From Mycobacteriales bacterium (GTDB taxonomy: Bacteria > Actinomycetota > Actinomycetes > Mycobacteriales > Mycobacteriaceae): a stretch of DNA of 64,000 nucleotides. Positions 7,414-16,685 of this stretch are shown here, one piece after another. Both the position numbers and the translations under genes were made by a program. Below the pieces are notes generated by a model. The model was not told the DNA's origin and did not search any database. It saw nothing but the letters and a program-made list of their open reading frames with translations. The stretch spans positions 37,884 through 101,883 of the forward strand of contig DUTM01000002.1 in assembly GCA_012842085.1 (NCBI GenBank), in the 5' to 3' direction. Numbering within the stretch: the stretch's first letter is position 1; every line of letters starts with the position of its first letter.

Positions 7414-8169
7414 TCACTTTAGTTCGTCTGCATGCTGCGGGCACCACCAAGTTACGGAGCTCGCTATGAACTGTCCTTTCTGGTAGGCCGTCATACTTTT
7501 CTCCGCAAGGATGAGCGCCATTCCCACTTCCCCGAAGCTTGCACCCTTGTCGAATTGTTTACATACCGCTAGGGCCGCTTTTTTCGCTGATTCTGGTTTG
7601 GCTTTGATTCCCATTGTTAGTAGGGAGTTGCGGAAGAGGTCCGCTTTTACCTCCGGGTCCATGTCTTGCATTAAGACTGCTGCTTGTTCACTGGCTGTTG
7701 GAGGCTCGTTGACCTTTTTTACTCCCACTACTATTAGGGCGATGATGAGTGCCAGCACGAGTACTGCGGCGAGGATTTTCACCACCATTAGTTTGCGGGA
7801 GCGTTTTTGTAGTTTTTCGTAGTTGAGGGGTTGTTGCCAGTCTTCTATTGGTTCGGTTTCGGAGATGGCGTCGTTGAGTTTTTCAACGAATTTGAGGTTT
7901 TGTTTGGTGGTTTCGACGGTGAATATTCCGGTGTCGAAACTTTTTGGTATTCCGTGTTCTATGTTGCGGAAGTAGAAACGCAGCTGGTTTTTCTTTGTTT
8001 TTCCTTCTTTGGGCGTGCGTTTCCATTCGGCGCTACGGATGGCTCCGACGGGGATCTCTACAGTTTTGCCTGCCCCGCGGCGGTCGTCTTCGTGTTTGAC
8101 TGCCACAATTCTCTGTTGGGTTTTGAGGGTTGCGACGGCACCCACTGCATCGAGGTTGTAAACAGTCAT
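7414..8169 (-). CDS. Membrane protein with DUF4429-like N-terminus and DUF732-like C-terminus
   Basis: A 251-residue protein with three parts. Residues 1-120 form a soluble beta-rich domain (VYNLDAVGAVATLK, then IPVGAIRSAEWKRT and LRFYFRN) reminiscent of the DUF4429/SHOCT-associated PH-like domain. Residues 127-150 are one transmembrane helix (VVKILAAVLVLALIIALIVVGV). Residues 160-250 look like the DUF732 domain of mycobacterial secreted proteins, with the Cys of LAVCKQFDKGASFGEV and the Trp-Cys-Pro near the C-terminus as the likely disulfide pair. Orientation is probably N-in, C-out. Family assignments are from pattern only. A single-gene unit whose upstream neighbour is tRNA-Arg. Confidence 0.6.
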   Translation of the reverse strand: MTVYNLDAVGAVATLKTQQRIVAVKHEDDRRGAGKTVEIPVGAIRSAEWKRTPKEGKTKKNQLRFYFRNIEHGIPKSFDTGIFTVETTKQNLKFVEKLNDAISETEPIEDWQQPLNYEKLQKRSRKLMVVKILAAVLVLALIIALIVVGVKKVNEPPTASEQAAVLMQDMDPEVKADLFRNSLLTMGIKAKPESAKKAALAVCKQFDKGASFGEVGMALILAEKSMTAYQKGQFIASSVTWWCPQHADELK

Positions 8170-8429
8170 AGCGGATCCTCATTTGTCGGCGGAGAGAGCG
8201 GTTGATACATGCACTGATCTGTTTTCAGTTGCACCCTCTAACAATAGCTAAACAACCGGTTAGCAGGCATGAATAAGCAGCAATAAAGGAATTTCAGAAT
8301 TACTTGAACAGCCAAGTGCAGGGCGAATTAGATCCATCTTCGTCAAGATAGACGCATATTTGACCGTACCGACCCTTAGTGGTCCATAAACGGTACATGA
8401 AAAGCAACATTAGCTAACGAATAAAAAGA

Positions 8430-8454
8430 ACCGCAGGCCTTTGACCTGCGGTTT
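8430..8454 (-). terminator. Terminator of tRNA-Arg
   Basis: A 9-bp stem AACCGCAGG/CCTGCGGTT (8430-8438 with 8446-8454) followed on the minus strand by CTTTTTATT, directly downstream of the minus-strand tRNA-Arg gene. Confidence 0.8.
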
Positions 8455-8466
8455 CTTCTTAATATG

Positions 8467-8542
8467 TGGCGCGCTCGAAGGGATTCGAACCCCCAACCTT
8501 CTGATCCGTAGTCAGATGCTCTATCCGTTGAGCTACGAGCGC
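8467..8542 (-). tRNA. tRNA-Arg(ACG)
   Basis: A 76-nt cloverleaf: acceptor GCGCTCG (8542-8536) with CGAGCGC (8477-8471), D-arm GCTC...GAGC, anticodon stem CTGA/TCAG with loop CTACGGA (anticodon ACG), T-arm GGGTTCGAATCCC, discriminator G and an encoded CCA at 8469-8467. A34 should be edited to inosine by TadA (2173-2703). Confidence 0.95.
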
Positions 8543-8767
8543 CCGCTTTTAGCAGCAAACAAAAGTATATAGCCGCATGATCAGTTAAACAAAATCCGTT
8601 CTTTCAAACCAACAAGCTGTCAAGCGATTAAAGTCTTCTTCAAGGGTTCAATCAAAGCTCAACTCGAATTTACTGTGACGCGTCTTGGAAGAAGATTATG
8701 TCGATAACATCGTCTTTAGATATAACTTTCCGCTCTCTGAATATCCATTTCTTCACCCCTGTAAAGG

Positions 8768-10537
8768 ATGTCCATGAGCAAACACGTCACTCGCCGTCAA
8801 TTCCTTGGCGGTGCCGCACTATCCCTTGGTTACCTCATGGCTAAGCCAGAACTAGACAGCATCAACCAACAAGCATGGGCTACTCCCGCCCCGGGAACCT
8901 ACAAGCCCATCGGCTCGCAAATGAAAATTAATGCCACCACTTTGCAGTACCACACGGTGCAGCAAAAGAAAGGCAACCGCTGGAGCCCCGTCATCGCAGG
9001 TAAACCGCTCCCGCTCATTACCCGCAACGACATTGCTAAAAGTGCCGGAAAGCGTCCACGCGTAGCGTTGGCGTCCATTGGTCAGCTATCGGACATTCAC
9101 GTTATTGATGTCCAGTCGCCGGCACGTGGTGAGTTCGTCCACACCCGCATCGGTTACGCCTACCGCCCCAATGAGGCACTCTCGAACTTCACTGTGCTAG
9201 CCGCCGTCAAGCGCCTCAACAAATACAACTTTGGCCCCATTTTTGGCCGCAAACTGGATTGTGTTGTGGTCACTGGCGACATGACGGACAACAACGAAAC
9301 CATTGAATTGGAGTGGCTGCTCAAACTGTTGAGCGGTGGCACCTTCTACTCCAACACAGGCGCACCCGACAAGTTCGAGGGTGTGGGGGCGTTTGGCAAC
9401 CCCTACTTTTGGCAGCCGGAAAGCCCGAAGCCGGATCTTTACAAGCGTCACGGTTTCCCCTACGTGAAGAACTACTACCAGCCGATTCTCAAAACCCCGA
9501 TTCGTTCGGAGGGCCTCAAAATGCCGTGGTTTGCGGTTATCGGCAACCACGACACCTGCCTGCTGGGTAGTTTCCCGAACCGTTTCAACCTGGAGCCCGT
9601 CTACACCGGCGACAAGAAGATCATTCACTTCGACATTGACGACATTCTGGGCACCCCCTACGAGGATGCGGAAGACATCCAGGAACGTATTCTGGGGGAT
9701 CTGCTGCGCGGCAAGAAGGAGCTCTTCCAGCAGGTCACCCCGGATCCGAAACGTGCCCCCTACAGTCGTGCCACGTTTTCCGCCATGCACCACGAGAAGC
9801 GTTTCATTGGTGCTGGCCCGCGCGGCCACGGTCTGCCGAAGGATGGCCGACTGTACTACACCTTCCCCATCTCGGATAAGGTCATGGGCATTACGTTGGA
9901 CACCACCATCCCGAAGGGCGGCGCCCATGGGCACCTGGGTGGCAAACAAATGGCGTGGCTGAAGAAGCAGCTGGCCGCCCACAGCTCCTACTACTACAAC
10001 GACGAGGGCAAGAAGGTTAAAGGCGGCGGTAAAGACAAGCTGCTGATGGTTTTCTCCCACCACAGTGCGGAATACATGCGTGGGCTGGGCAAACCGAAAC
10101 CGACCGACGATGCGGACTCCCTAGCTAGCCACAGTCCGGAGGAACTCATCGAGGTGTTGCAGCGTTTCCCGAACGTCATCGCCTGGGTGAATGGCCACAG
10201 CCACGCAGCACGCATTAACGCCTATAAACACAACAACCCGGTGCGGAGTTTCTGGGAAATCAACTGCCCCAGTTTTATTGACTGGCCGCACCTGGGTCGC
10301 ATCCTGGAGGTTGTGGACAATAACGACGGTACGCTCTCCATCTTCACCACTCTGTTTGAGCCGGATGTGCCGTTGGATCCGAAGAAGGCCAAGAATAATG
10401 TGGACCGACTGGCGTCCCTGAGCCGTCTGGTGGCCGCCAACAACTTCGAAAACCCCACCGAAACCCACCTCGGCAAAACCACCGACTGCAACACGGAACT
10501 GCTGCTGAAGAACCCGCTTGTGCGAGCAAAAGCATAG
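8768..10537 (+). CDS. Tat-exported actinobacterial metallophosphoesterase
   Basis: A 589-residue calcineurin-type phosphoesterase. The N-terminus carries a twin-arginine signal (TRRQFLGGAALSLGYLM, residues 8-24), so the enzyme is exported folded. The metal-site motifs appear in order: QLSDIHVID (Asp and His), VVTGDMTDNNE, VIGNHDTC, then FSHHSAEY and the closing GHSHAARI. Length and motif order fit the large actinobacterial TIGR03767-type group. The substrate is unknown; a phosphomono- or diester outside the plasma membrane is expected. It is a single gene with its own terminator and about 225 bp of upstream sequence. Confidence 0.87.
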   Translation: MSMSKHVTRRQFLGGAALSLGYLMAKPELDSINQQAWATPAPGTYKPIGSQMKINATTLQYHTVQQKKGNRWSPVIAGKPLPLITRNDIAKSAGKRPRVALASIGQLSDIHVIDVQSPARGEFVHTRIGYAYRPNEALSNFTVLAAVKRLNKYNFGPIFGRKLDCVVVTGDMTDNNETIELEWLLKLLSGGTFYSNTGAPDKFEGVGAFGNPYFWQPESPKPDLYKRHGFPYVKNYYQPILKTPIRSEGLKMPWFAVIGNHDTCLLGSFPNRFNLEPVYTGDKKIIHFDIDDILGTPYEDAEDIQERILGDLLRGKKELFQQVTPDPKRAPYSRATFSAMHHEKRFIGAGPRGHGLPKDGRLYYTFPISDKVMGITLDTTIPKGGAHGHLGGKQMAWLKKQLAAHSSYYYNDEGKKVKGGGKDKLLMVFSHHSAEYMRGLGKPKPTDDADSLASHSPEELIEVLQRFPNVIAWVNGHSHAARINAYKHNNPVRSFWEINCPSFIDWPHLGRILEVVDNNDGTLSIFTTLFEPDVPLDPKKAKNNVDRLASLSRLVAANNFENPTETHLGKTTDCNTELLLKNPLVRAKA

Positions 10538-10600
10538 GGGGTGACGGCAGTCCACACTGCTGCCATCTGCGGCTGTACATAAAGAGTTCTACATAAAGAA

Positions 10601-10635
10601 AACCCCGAGTGAGTGGTTTCCCACTCCTCGGGGTT
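10601..10635. terminator. Bidirectional terminator
   Basis: A long hairpin: AACCCCGAG (10601-10609) with CTCGGGGTT (10627-10635), stacked on GAGTGG/CCACTC (10611-10616 with 10621-10626). T-runs on both strands let it end both the metallophosphoesterase and the minus-strand tRNA-Ser. Confidence 0.85.
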
Positions 10636-10644
10636 TTGTTAGCG

Positions 10645-10732
10645 CGGAGGCGAGAGGATTTGAACCTCCGGACCCTTCAAAAGAGTCAACTCCTTAGCAG
10701 GGAGCCCCATTCGGCCGCTCTGGCACGCCTCC
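10645..10732 (-). tRNA. tRNA-Ser(GCT)
   Basis: A class II tRNA: acceptor GGAGGCG (10732-10726) with CGCCTCC (10652-10646), anticodon stem CTCC/GGAG with loop CTGCTAA (anticodon GCT, reads AGC/AGU), long variable arm, T-arm GGTTCAAATCC, discriminator G. CCA is not encoded. Confidence 0.93.
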
Positions 10733-10772
10733 AAATGGCGAACGCGAAACGTTCACGTTCGCTATGAGTTTA

Positions 10773-11681
10773 TTAGGCAATACGCGCTGGTGCAAAACGG
10801 GTGAGCCACGACTTCCAATTCCGCCGCACCGCCCGGCCCGTCGCCGTCAGCACATAGAAAGCACCGTCCGCAAGGGCGATCATGCCGCCGGCCGACAGTT
10901 CGAAAGCAACCGCTACAAGCAAACCCACAACAGCGACCACCGCACCCGTCACCGGCGCCAACCACAGCAGGGTGCGCCACGACTTCACACTGGGGGCTAA
11001 ACCGGCAGCCGGGGCTGCCACCAGGGCAATCGGCAGCAGGGTTCCCACAGCTGGAATCATCACCACAATGGTCAGCACAATAAGCAGCAGAATGAGCCCC
11101 TCGGCAGCAGCGCCGGAAAGTCCCAACGCCCGGAAACCGGACTGGTCGAAGGCGAAGAACACCAGTTTGCGTCCCCACAGCACCATCACCACCAGTGCGA
11201 TTGCTAGCACCAGGGCTGCGGCCACCACATCAGCGGTGGTGACGTTCAGGATGGAGCCGGTGAGGAAGCTTTCCACCTTGAGGGGCAGTGGCTGGAACCA
11301 TTTCGCCAGAAAGTAGCCCAGCGAGAAACTGAGTGCCAACACAATACCGGCTGCTGCCTGCGAGGATTGGCCTTTGATGCGGGCCAGCCGGGACATCAGC
11401 CACGCCATGGGTACACACATAAGGGCCGCCCCCAGGAAAAGGCTCAGCGACAGCACCGCGTGCCGTTCCCCCGACGACAACCCTGCCGCCAAAGGCACGG
11501 CCACCACCACACCCAGGACTGCCCCCGGGAAGGTGGCGTGGGTGACGGACTCGGTGAAGAAAATCCGTTGGTGCAGCACCGCCAGGCACCCCACCAAACC
11601 ACCCAGGGCGCCCACCAGAATCGCCTCCACCAGTGGCATCCCAATAATTGTCCACATGGAGATGGAGAATGCGTCAGCCAC
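10773..11681 (-). CDS. Metal ABC importer, permease subunit 2
   Basis: A 302-residue ABC-3 family permease (ZnuB/MntB/TroC-like) with about eight hydrophobic helices. The conserved central block DQSGFRALGLSG (near residues 174-185) and the GTLLPIALVAAPAAGL segment, matching the family GxLLVxALLxxPAAtA pattern, are visible. Its start overlaps the stop of the other permease by 8 bp, pointing to translational coupling. It probably forms a heterodimeric channel for Mn2+ or Zn2+ with 11674-12585, driven by the ATPase at 12578. It is the last gene of a four-gene operon. Confidence 0.85.
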   Translation of the reverse strand: MADAFSISMWTIIGMPLVEAILVGALGGLVGCLAVLHQRIFFTESVTHATFPGAVLGVVVAVPLAAGLSSGERHAVLSLSLFLGAALMCVPMAWLMSRLARIKGQSSQAAAGIVLALSFSLGYFLAKWFQPLPLKVESFLTGSILNVTTADVVAAALVLAIALVVMVLWGRKLVFFAFDQSGFRALGLSGAAAEGLILLLIVLTIVVMIPAVGTLLPIALVAAPAAGLAPSVKSWRTLLWLAPVTGAVVAVVGLLVAVAFELSAGGMIALADGAFYVLTATGRAVRRNWKSWLTRFAPARIA

Positions 11682-12585
11682 GGACCCACCCCCTCTTCTC
11701 GAAGAGGGTGGCCACCGGGATGAGCAGCAAATATATTGCTACCAGGGCGAGAGTGACGGCAGCCTGTGGGGACACCGGTCGGCTCAAATTGGCCATCATG
11801 AACTGCATGCCGAGGTATCCCCCGGCCACGCCCACCACAATGGCTATCACCACCATGGTGGAAATTTTGCGTCCCACGAGTCGCGCCGCCGCGCCCGGCA
11901 CCACCAGGTAACCAATAACCAACAGCACTCCCACTGCGGATGCGGACGCCACCACCACTGCAGCGATAGCGGCGTTGGCCAGAAAGTCAATGGCGGCGCC
12001 GTTCATACCGGAGGCTTGTGCCCCGTCCCGGTCGAAGGCGCGGAAAATTTGGGCGCGCCAGGAGACGGCCACCACCAGCATGGCAATCACACACACCAGC
12101 AGCGACTGCACCATACGGGTGTCGGACACTTCCAGGAGCCGCCCAAACATGAGGGCCTCCAGCTGTCCGGACATGTCTCCTTTGCGCAGCGACATCACCA
12201 CACCAAGTCCGAAGAAGGACGTCAACACCACTGCGGTGCCGGCCTCGTTGATGCGGGTGCTGCGATTAATCCAGGTGAGCGCGATGGCCGCCAGGATCGC
12301 CACAATGGCAGCGCCAGGCACAATGTTTTCAATACCGCCGTAGAGGGCCCCGCCCACGATTCCCGGAAACACTGAGTGCACCATGGCTTCCGCGTTGAAC
12401 TCCAGGGAGCGGAGGTTGACGATAACGCCCACCAGCCCGGCTGCAATACCCAGCACAATGAGCATGACGAAGGGACGAAAAAGGGAGGGGGTGGCGGTGA
12501 CGGTGTACAGCCCGGGCACTCCCTGCAGCAGGAGCCGCAGCTGCTCGATGCCGCCCATCACCCAATCGACAAAAGCACTAGTCAT
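11674..12585 (-). CDS. Metal ABC importer, permease subunit 1
   Basis: A 303-residue ABC-3 permease starting at ATG 12585, which overlaps the ATPase stop by 8 bp; the frame is open further upstream to 12846, but only antisense to the ATPase. The central loop FDRDGAQASGMNG and the GVLLVIGYLVVPGAAARL segment are family hallmarks. About eight or nine membrane helices are visible, starting at LFRPFVMLIVLGIAAGLVGV. Two non-identical permeases, as here, are typical of the TroCD/SitCD-type manganese and zinc importers. Confidence 0.85.
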   Translation of the reverse strand: MTSAFVDWVMGGIEQLRLLLQGVPGLYTVTATPSLFRPFVMLIVLGIAAGLVGVIVNLRSLEFNAEAMVHSVFPGIVGGALYGGIENIVPGAAIVAILAAIALTWINRSTRINEAGTAVVLTSFFGLGVVMSLRKGDMSGQLEALMFGRLLEVSDTRMVQSLLVCVIAMLVVAVSWRAQIFRAFDRDGAQASGMNGAAIDFLANAAIAAVVVASASAVGVLLVIGYLVVPGAAARLVGRKISTMVVIAIVVGVAGGYLGMQFMMANLSRPVSPQAAVTLALVAIYLLLIPVATLFEKRGWVRG

Positions 12586-13420
12586 CGGAGGCCTCCGCAG
12601 GCGAGGCTGGCGCGGCCAAAGCTTGCGCAGGGGCAGCTTCTGCCGGGCTGCCGTCGAAAGTGCCCTCCACCCCAGAGTGGATGAGCTGGTCGGAGGACAA
12701 ACCGCCGTAGGCTTCCGCAATAAGCTCCGGCACCAGCACGTCCTCCCGGAACCCGAACTCGATTTGACGGTTGGCCAACAGCAGCACCTTCTCGCACACC
12801 TCTTGGGCAAGCGACAGATCGTGGGTGGAGACGATGACGGCCACACCTTCCGCTTTCACAGCCTCAATAATCTCCAACAGCGCCACCCGGTTGGGTTGGT
12901 CAAGGCCATTGAAAGGCTCATCCAGGAGAATCAGTTTGGGGCGGCTGACGATAGCTCGTGCCACCAGCACCCGCTGCTTTTGGCCACCGGACAGATCCCC
13001 AAACCGGCGGTCTTGCCGTTTCAGCATGTTGACGCGATCCAACGCAGCGTCGATGCGGCGCTTCTGGTCAGCCGTCAGGCGCTGCAGCCACCTAGTCTCC
13101 CCATACAAGCCCATCTCCACCACTTGCCGGACAGTCACCGGGAAGGTGGGATCCAGGTCAGCCACCTGCGGCACATAACCAATGCGTCCCCGCGCCACCT
13201 TATCCACGCTGGTCCCCAGGACACACATGGATCCGCCCACCTTAACAGTGCGGAGAACACCGCGCAGCAGAGTGGTTTTGCCGGAGCCGTTGGGGCCGAT
13301 CAGCGCGAGTGCCTCCCCCGGGTACACCTTTCCCGTCACCCCCACCAACACCGGATCCCCACCATAGGAGAACGACGCGTTCTCGAAGGAGATGGCCGGG
13401 ATATCACTATTGCGTACCAT
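12578..13420 (-). CDS. Metal ABC importer, ATP-binding subunit
   Basis: A 280-residue ABC ATPase. Walker A is GPNGSGKTT (near residues 42-50), the Q-loop is VPQVADLDP, the signature is LSGGQKQRV, Walker B is LILLDEPFNGLD and the H-loop is VSTHD. The QVVEMGLYG segment after the Q-loop resembles ZnuC/MntA-type subunits. It lies 6 bp downstream of the binding-protein stop and overlaps the next permease by 8 bp, so the four genes are one operon. Confidence 0.9.
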   Translation of the reverse strand: MVRNSDIPAISFENASFSYGGDPVLVGVTGKVYPGEALALIGPNGSGKTTLLRGVLRTVKVGGSMCVLGTSVDKVARGRIGYVPQVADLDPTFPVTVRQVVEMGLYGETRWLQRLTADQKRRIDAALDRVNMLKRQDRRFGDLSGGQKQRVLVARAIVSRPKLILLDEPFNGLDQPNRVALLEIIEAVKAEGVAVIVSTHDLSLAQEVCEKVLLLANRQIEFGFREDVLVPELIAEAYGGLSSDQLIHSGVEGTFDGSPAEAAPAQALAAPASPAEASDD

Positions 13421-13426
13421 GCGGGG

Positions 13427-14590
13427 TCACCAATCTTGTGCGGGGATCGTGCCACCCCAAGTATTAACCAGGGTGGTGATGTTGTGGACAATCGAGCCGA
13501 GGTAGGTGTCGCCGGCGGAACCAGCGGGGCCGAGGGAGTCGCCATAGAGGGCATCCTCCCCAATAATGGCTTTCACGCCGGCAGCCCGGGCAACGGCCTC
13601 AATGGACTTCGAGTTGTTGGAGTTTTCGGCAAAGAGGGCCACCGCACCAGATCGGCGCACCTCTTCCGCAGCGTTGCGAATATGGTCGGCGGTGGCGTCC
13701 TGCTGGGCGTTGAAATCCGAGAGGGCGGCACCAATAAATTTCACCCCATAGTCGCGGGCGAGATAGCCGAAGGCGTCATGGGAGGTGAACAGAATCCGCT
13801 GTTGGGCGGGCACCGAATCGATGGCTTTCTGCACCCATGCATCCAGTTTTTGGAGCTTCTGGTGGTAGCTGGTGACGTGCTTATCGAACAGGGCGGCGTT
13901 GGTGGGGGACACCTGTTTGAGGGCTTCCCCAATATTGCGCACCTGGATGCTGGCGTTGCGGGGCGACATCCACACATGTGGGTCGAAGCAGAATTCGGCC
14001 TTCTCCCCCGGTTCCGTCGGTTTGAACGGCCACTCCTGCACGTCCACCTGCTCCACGCCGCGGTACACCTGGTAGAGGCGTGCGGCGTCGCGGGAGGGGA
14101 TGGAGGCGGGGTCGCGCACATCAGCTGCCGTCAACACCCCCGACGTCACCCCCATGGTGCCTTTGAACCCCGAGGCGTCAACAGCCGATTCCAGGAAATT
14201 CTCCAAGCCCACCCCGTTCACAAAAAACAGGTCGGCAGCACCCAAGGCAACCATCTGTTGGGGCGTCATTTCGTGGGAGTGGGCGGAGGCGTTGGGCGCA
14301 AGGAGGCAGGTCAGGCTGAGCGTGGTCTGGGCTGAATCGGGATCTGCTCCGGCGTGAGTGACCTTCCCGGCAGAGTCCATCTTGGTGAAAGAGAGCTGGG
14401 CGTCGGGTGAATCATCTGTTGCGATTTGGGTAACGAAATCACAAATCTGGGTGGTGGTCGCAACCACTTTCACATCCGCTTGAGTGGCGCTTTCCGCAAA
14501 TCTGCGGGACTCCCCACACCCCGTAAGCCCCAGCGTCAAGACTAGGGAAGATGCAGCTAGAAGCGCTGCGAGGGTTTTAGGTATACGCAT
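13427..14590 (-). CDS. Metal-binding lipoprotein of the Mn/Zn ABC importer
   Basis: A 387-residue cluster-9 (ZnuA/TroA/MntC type) solute-binding lipoprotein. The lipobox LTLGLTGC is at about residues 19-26. Candidate metal ligands are visible in the right order: the first His in the NASAHSHEMTP segment, DPHVWMSP, and an Asp near IIGEDALYGDS. There is no long His-rich loop as in many ZnuA proteins, which leans toward manganese or a mixed role, but the metal cannot be decided from sequence. An insert between the first strand and the first His (residues 48-95, with two Cys) is longer than usual. The operon continues directly into the ATPase; no clear Zur or MntR box was identified upstream. Confidence 0.85.
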   Translation of the reverse strand: MRIPKTLAALLAASSLVLTLGLTGCGESRRFAESATQADVKVVATTTQICDFVTQIATDDSPDAQLSFTKMDSAGKVTHAGADPDSAQTTLSLTCLLAPNASAHSHEMTPQQMVALGAADLFFVNGVGLENFLESAVDASGFKGTMGVTSGVLTAADVRDPASIPSRDAARLYQVYRGVEQVDVQEWPFKPTEPGEKAEFCFDPHVWMSPRNASIQVRNIGEALKQVSPTNAALFDKHVTSYHQKLQKLDAWVQKAIDSVPAQQRILFTSHDAFGYLARDYGVKFIGAALSDFNAQQDATADHIRNAAEEVRRSGAVALFAENSNNSKSIEAVARAAGVKAIIGEDALYGDSLGPAGSAGDTYLGSIVHNITTLVNTWGGTIPAQDW

Positions 14591-14693
14591 TATCAGGCCC
14601 TTTCTCCACGGGGAAGATAGTTATGCGCTCCTAAACTATTCTGCCATCAGATTACTACACCTGTACTTCTAAAGAACAGCTGGAAGCTTTACG

Positions 14694-15845
14694 ATGGAGG
14701 GTATGAACGAAACTGCTGCCCCATCTTTCCGCGCCGACCTCAACCAGATTCCCGCCTATGTGCCGGGCCGCTCCATCCCGGGAGCCTGCAAGCTTGCCAG
14801 CAACGAAATAGTGGACTCCCCTAGCCAGCGCGTGGTGGACGCCATTACGGAAGAAATCACCAACGCCAACCGCTACCCCGACACCAGCTCTGCGGACCTG
14901 CGAGCGGCCATCGCCAACGTCGTCAACCGCGACCTGCAGCAAAGCAACCCCAGCACGGACAGCCACATCACCCCCGCCAATGTGGTGGTAGGCAACGGTT
15001 CGGTGTCCCTCCTGCAGCACCTCATCCAGGCCACCTGCACCGGCAACGCAGAAACCGGGGACGACCAGGTATCCCCCAAAGATGTGGTTATGCCGTGGCG
15101 CAGTTTCGAGGCCTACCCCATCATGGCTCGCGTCGCCGGAGCCGGCATTGTGCAAGTACCACTCCTGCCGGATGCTACCCACGACCTGGACGCCATGGCG
15201 GAAGCCTCCAACCAGCCCAATGGGGGGCTCGTAATGCTCTGCAATCCCAACAACCCGACCGGCGAAACCTTCAGCGACCAACAGCTGGAGAACTTCCTGA
15301 AGGCCGTCCCCAGCCACGTTGTGGTCGCCCTGGACGAGGCCTACTACCACTACAACCAGCGGGGCGACCAGCCGCGCGGCGTGGAACTCATCCAGCAGTT
15401 CCCCAACATGGTTATTTTCCGCACCTTCTCCAAAGCCTACGGACTGGCCGGCCTGCGGGTGGGCTACATGCTGGGCACCGAACATGCCTGCGAGCAGGTC
15501 AGCAAAGTGCTCACCCCCTTCTCCGCCAACCGGCTCGCCCAGGTGGCGGCGCTGGCTGCCCTGCAGGAGCGGGACGCCCTCCTGGAGCGCACCAGCGAGG
15601 TAGTCTCCGAGCGGAAACGTGTGCGGGATGCCCTCATCAGTATTGGTTTCAATGTTCCCAAATCACAGGCCAACTTCCTGTGGATTCCCACCCGCGAGGC
15701 CACCAAACTCACCGACTATATGACCGAGAAGGGTGTGCTGGTACGCGGTTTCGCCGGTGAGGGTGTGCGCATCACCGTCACCACCAAGGAAGAAAACGAC
15801 CGTATGCTGAACGCGATCGCCGGCTACCCTGGCCTACCCGAATGA
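14694..15845 (+). CDS. HisC-type aminotransferase, probably aromatic amino acid aminotransferase
   Basis: A 383-residue fold-type I PLP enzyme of the histidinol-phosphate/aromatic aminotransferase group (HisC2/Pat). Visible signatures are YVPGRS and KLASNE at the N-terminus, NRYPD, GNGS, NPNNPTG, DEAYYHY, and TFSKAYGLAGLRVGY, where the Lys of FSK binds PLP. The nearby tyrA and the Rv3772-like neighbourhood favour use on phenylpyruvate or 4-hydroxyphenylpyruvate; a histidine-pathway role cannot be excluded. A GGAAG lies 9 bases before ATG 14694; a second in-frame ATG at 14703 is possible. It is divergent from the metal importer operon. Confidence 0.83.
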   Translation: MEGMNETAAPSFRADLNQIPAYVPGRSIPGACKLASNEIVDSPSQRVVDAITEEITNANRYPDTSSADLRAAIANVVNRDLQQSNPSTDSHITPANVVVGNGSVSLLQHLIQATCTGNAETGDDQVSPKDVVMPWRSFEAYPIMARVAGAGIVQVPLLPDATHDLDAMAEASNQPNGGLVMLCNPNNPTGETFSDQQLENFLKAVPSHVVVALDEAYYHYNQRGDQPRGVELIQQFPNMVIFRTFSKAYGLAGLRVGYMLGTEHACEQVSKVLTPFSANRLAQVAALAALQERDALLERTSEVVSERKRVRDALISIGFNVPKSQANFLWIPTREATKLTDYMTEKGVLVRGFAGEGVRITVTTKEENDRMLNAIAGYPGLPE

Positions 15846-15909
15846 GCCAACTTCGTTTATCGTGACTAGGGTATATGGGTAATCGGATTTGGAAGGACAA
15901 AGGACAGCC

Positions 15910-16653
15910 GTGCCCACACCGAAGAAATGTACACCCGCGAAAAGTGGTATTGATTGGCGAAGCTGGGAGCCCTGGGCTCTCATAGTTATTGTGGTGGCGA
16001 TTATTGCTGTGATCGTCACGCTCGTCGTCACCACCTCCGACGAGGGAAACAACCTGTCGTCGCCGGAAGCACAGATCAACCCGTCCCGGTTCGATGCCGA
16101 CTCTTATGGTTTGGCGCGCCGTGACGACAACACTCTAGCCATTGGGGACAAGGACGCCCCGGTTGTGCTCATCGACTACTCCGACATGCGGTGCCCCTAC
16201 TGCGCCAAGTGGATCAACGAGATCGAACCGGAGCTGGTGAAAAACTATGTCGAGACCGGCAAGCTGCGCATCGAGTTCCGCAACGTGGTGCTCTTTGGTG
16301 AACAGTCCCAGCTGGGTGCCCGCGCGGTACTAGCCGCCGCCAAACAGGGCAAAGGCTACGAAATGATGGAAGAAATCTTCAAACACATGCCCACCGATGA
16401 TCGCGGCACCATCACCAGTGACCGGATCGAAAAATGGGCGAAGAATGTGGGTATTAGGGATCTGCGGAGTTTCATGGCGGTCATCCAAACCGACCTGTAC
16501 GACGACGAGCTGGCTGCCGACAAGGCGGAAGCCAACCAGTTGAGTTTGCAGTCCGTGCCGGCCTTCCTTATTAACGGCTACCCGATTGTAGGTGCCCAGC
16601 CGAAACAAACCTTCATAGACGTTATTGAGTCCGCACTGCTAGCCATTTCCTAA
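15910..16653 (+). CDS. Membrane-anchored DsbA-like thioredoxin-fold protein
   Basis: A 247-residue protein beginning at GTG 15910 after an AAAGGA site; the frame is open further up to a TTG at 15889, which lacks such a site. One transmembrane anchor (about residues 23-44, ALIVIVVAIIAVIVTLVV) places the rest outside. The thioredoxin-like domain carries CPYC at residues 95-98, the classic DsbA/MdbA-type motif, and VPAFLING supplies the cis-Pro loop. It should oxidise or exchange disulfides in exported proteins. A CcdA/DsbD-like electron carrier follows 32 bp downstream, suggesting a functional pair. Confidence 0.87.
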   Translation: MPTPKKCTPAKSGIDWRSWEPWALIVIVVAIIAVIVTLVVTTSDEGNNLSSPEAQINPSRFDADSYGLARRDDNTLAIGDKDAPVVLIDYSDMRCPYCAKWINEIEPELVKNYVETGKLRIEFRNVVLFGEQSQLGARAVLAAAKQGKGYEMMEEIFKHMPTDDRGTITSDRIEKWAKNVGIRDLRSFMAVIQTDLYDDELAADKAEANQLSLQSVPAFLINGYPIVGAQPKQTFIDVIESALLAIS

Positions 16654-16685
16654 CCCCGCCCGCCTGACCTGCCCCGGAGTCGCTT

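Noticed and set aside
12383..14335. 650-codon open frame antisense to the metal importer genes
   Set aside because: Opposes two clear ABC genes, has no start signal and no recognisable domain.
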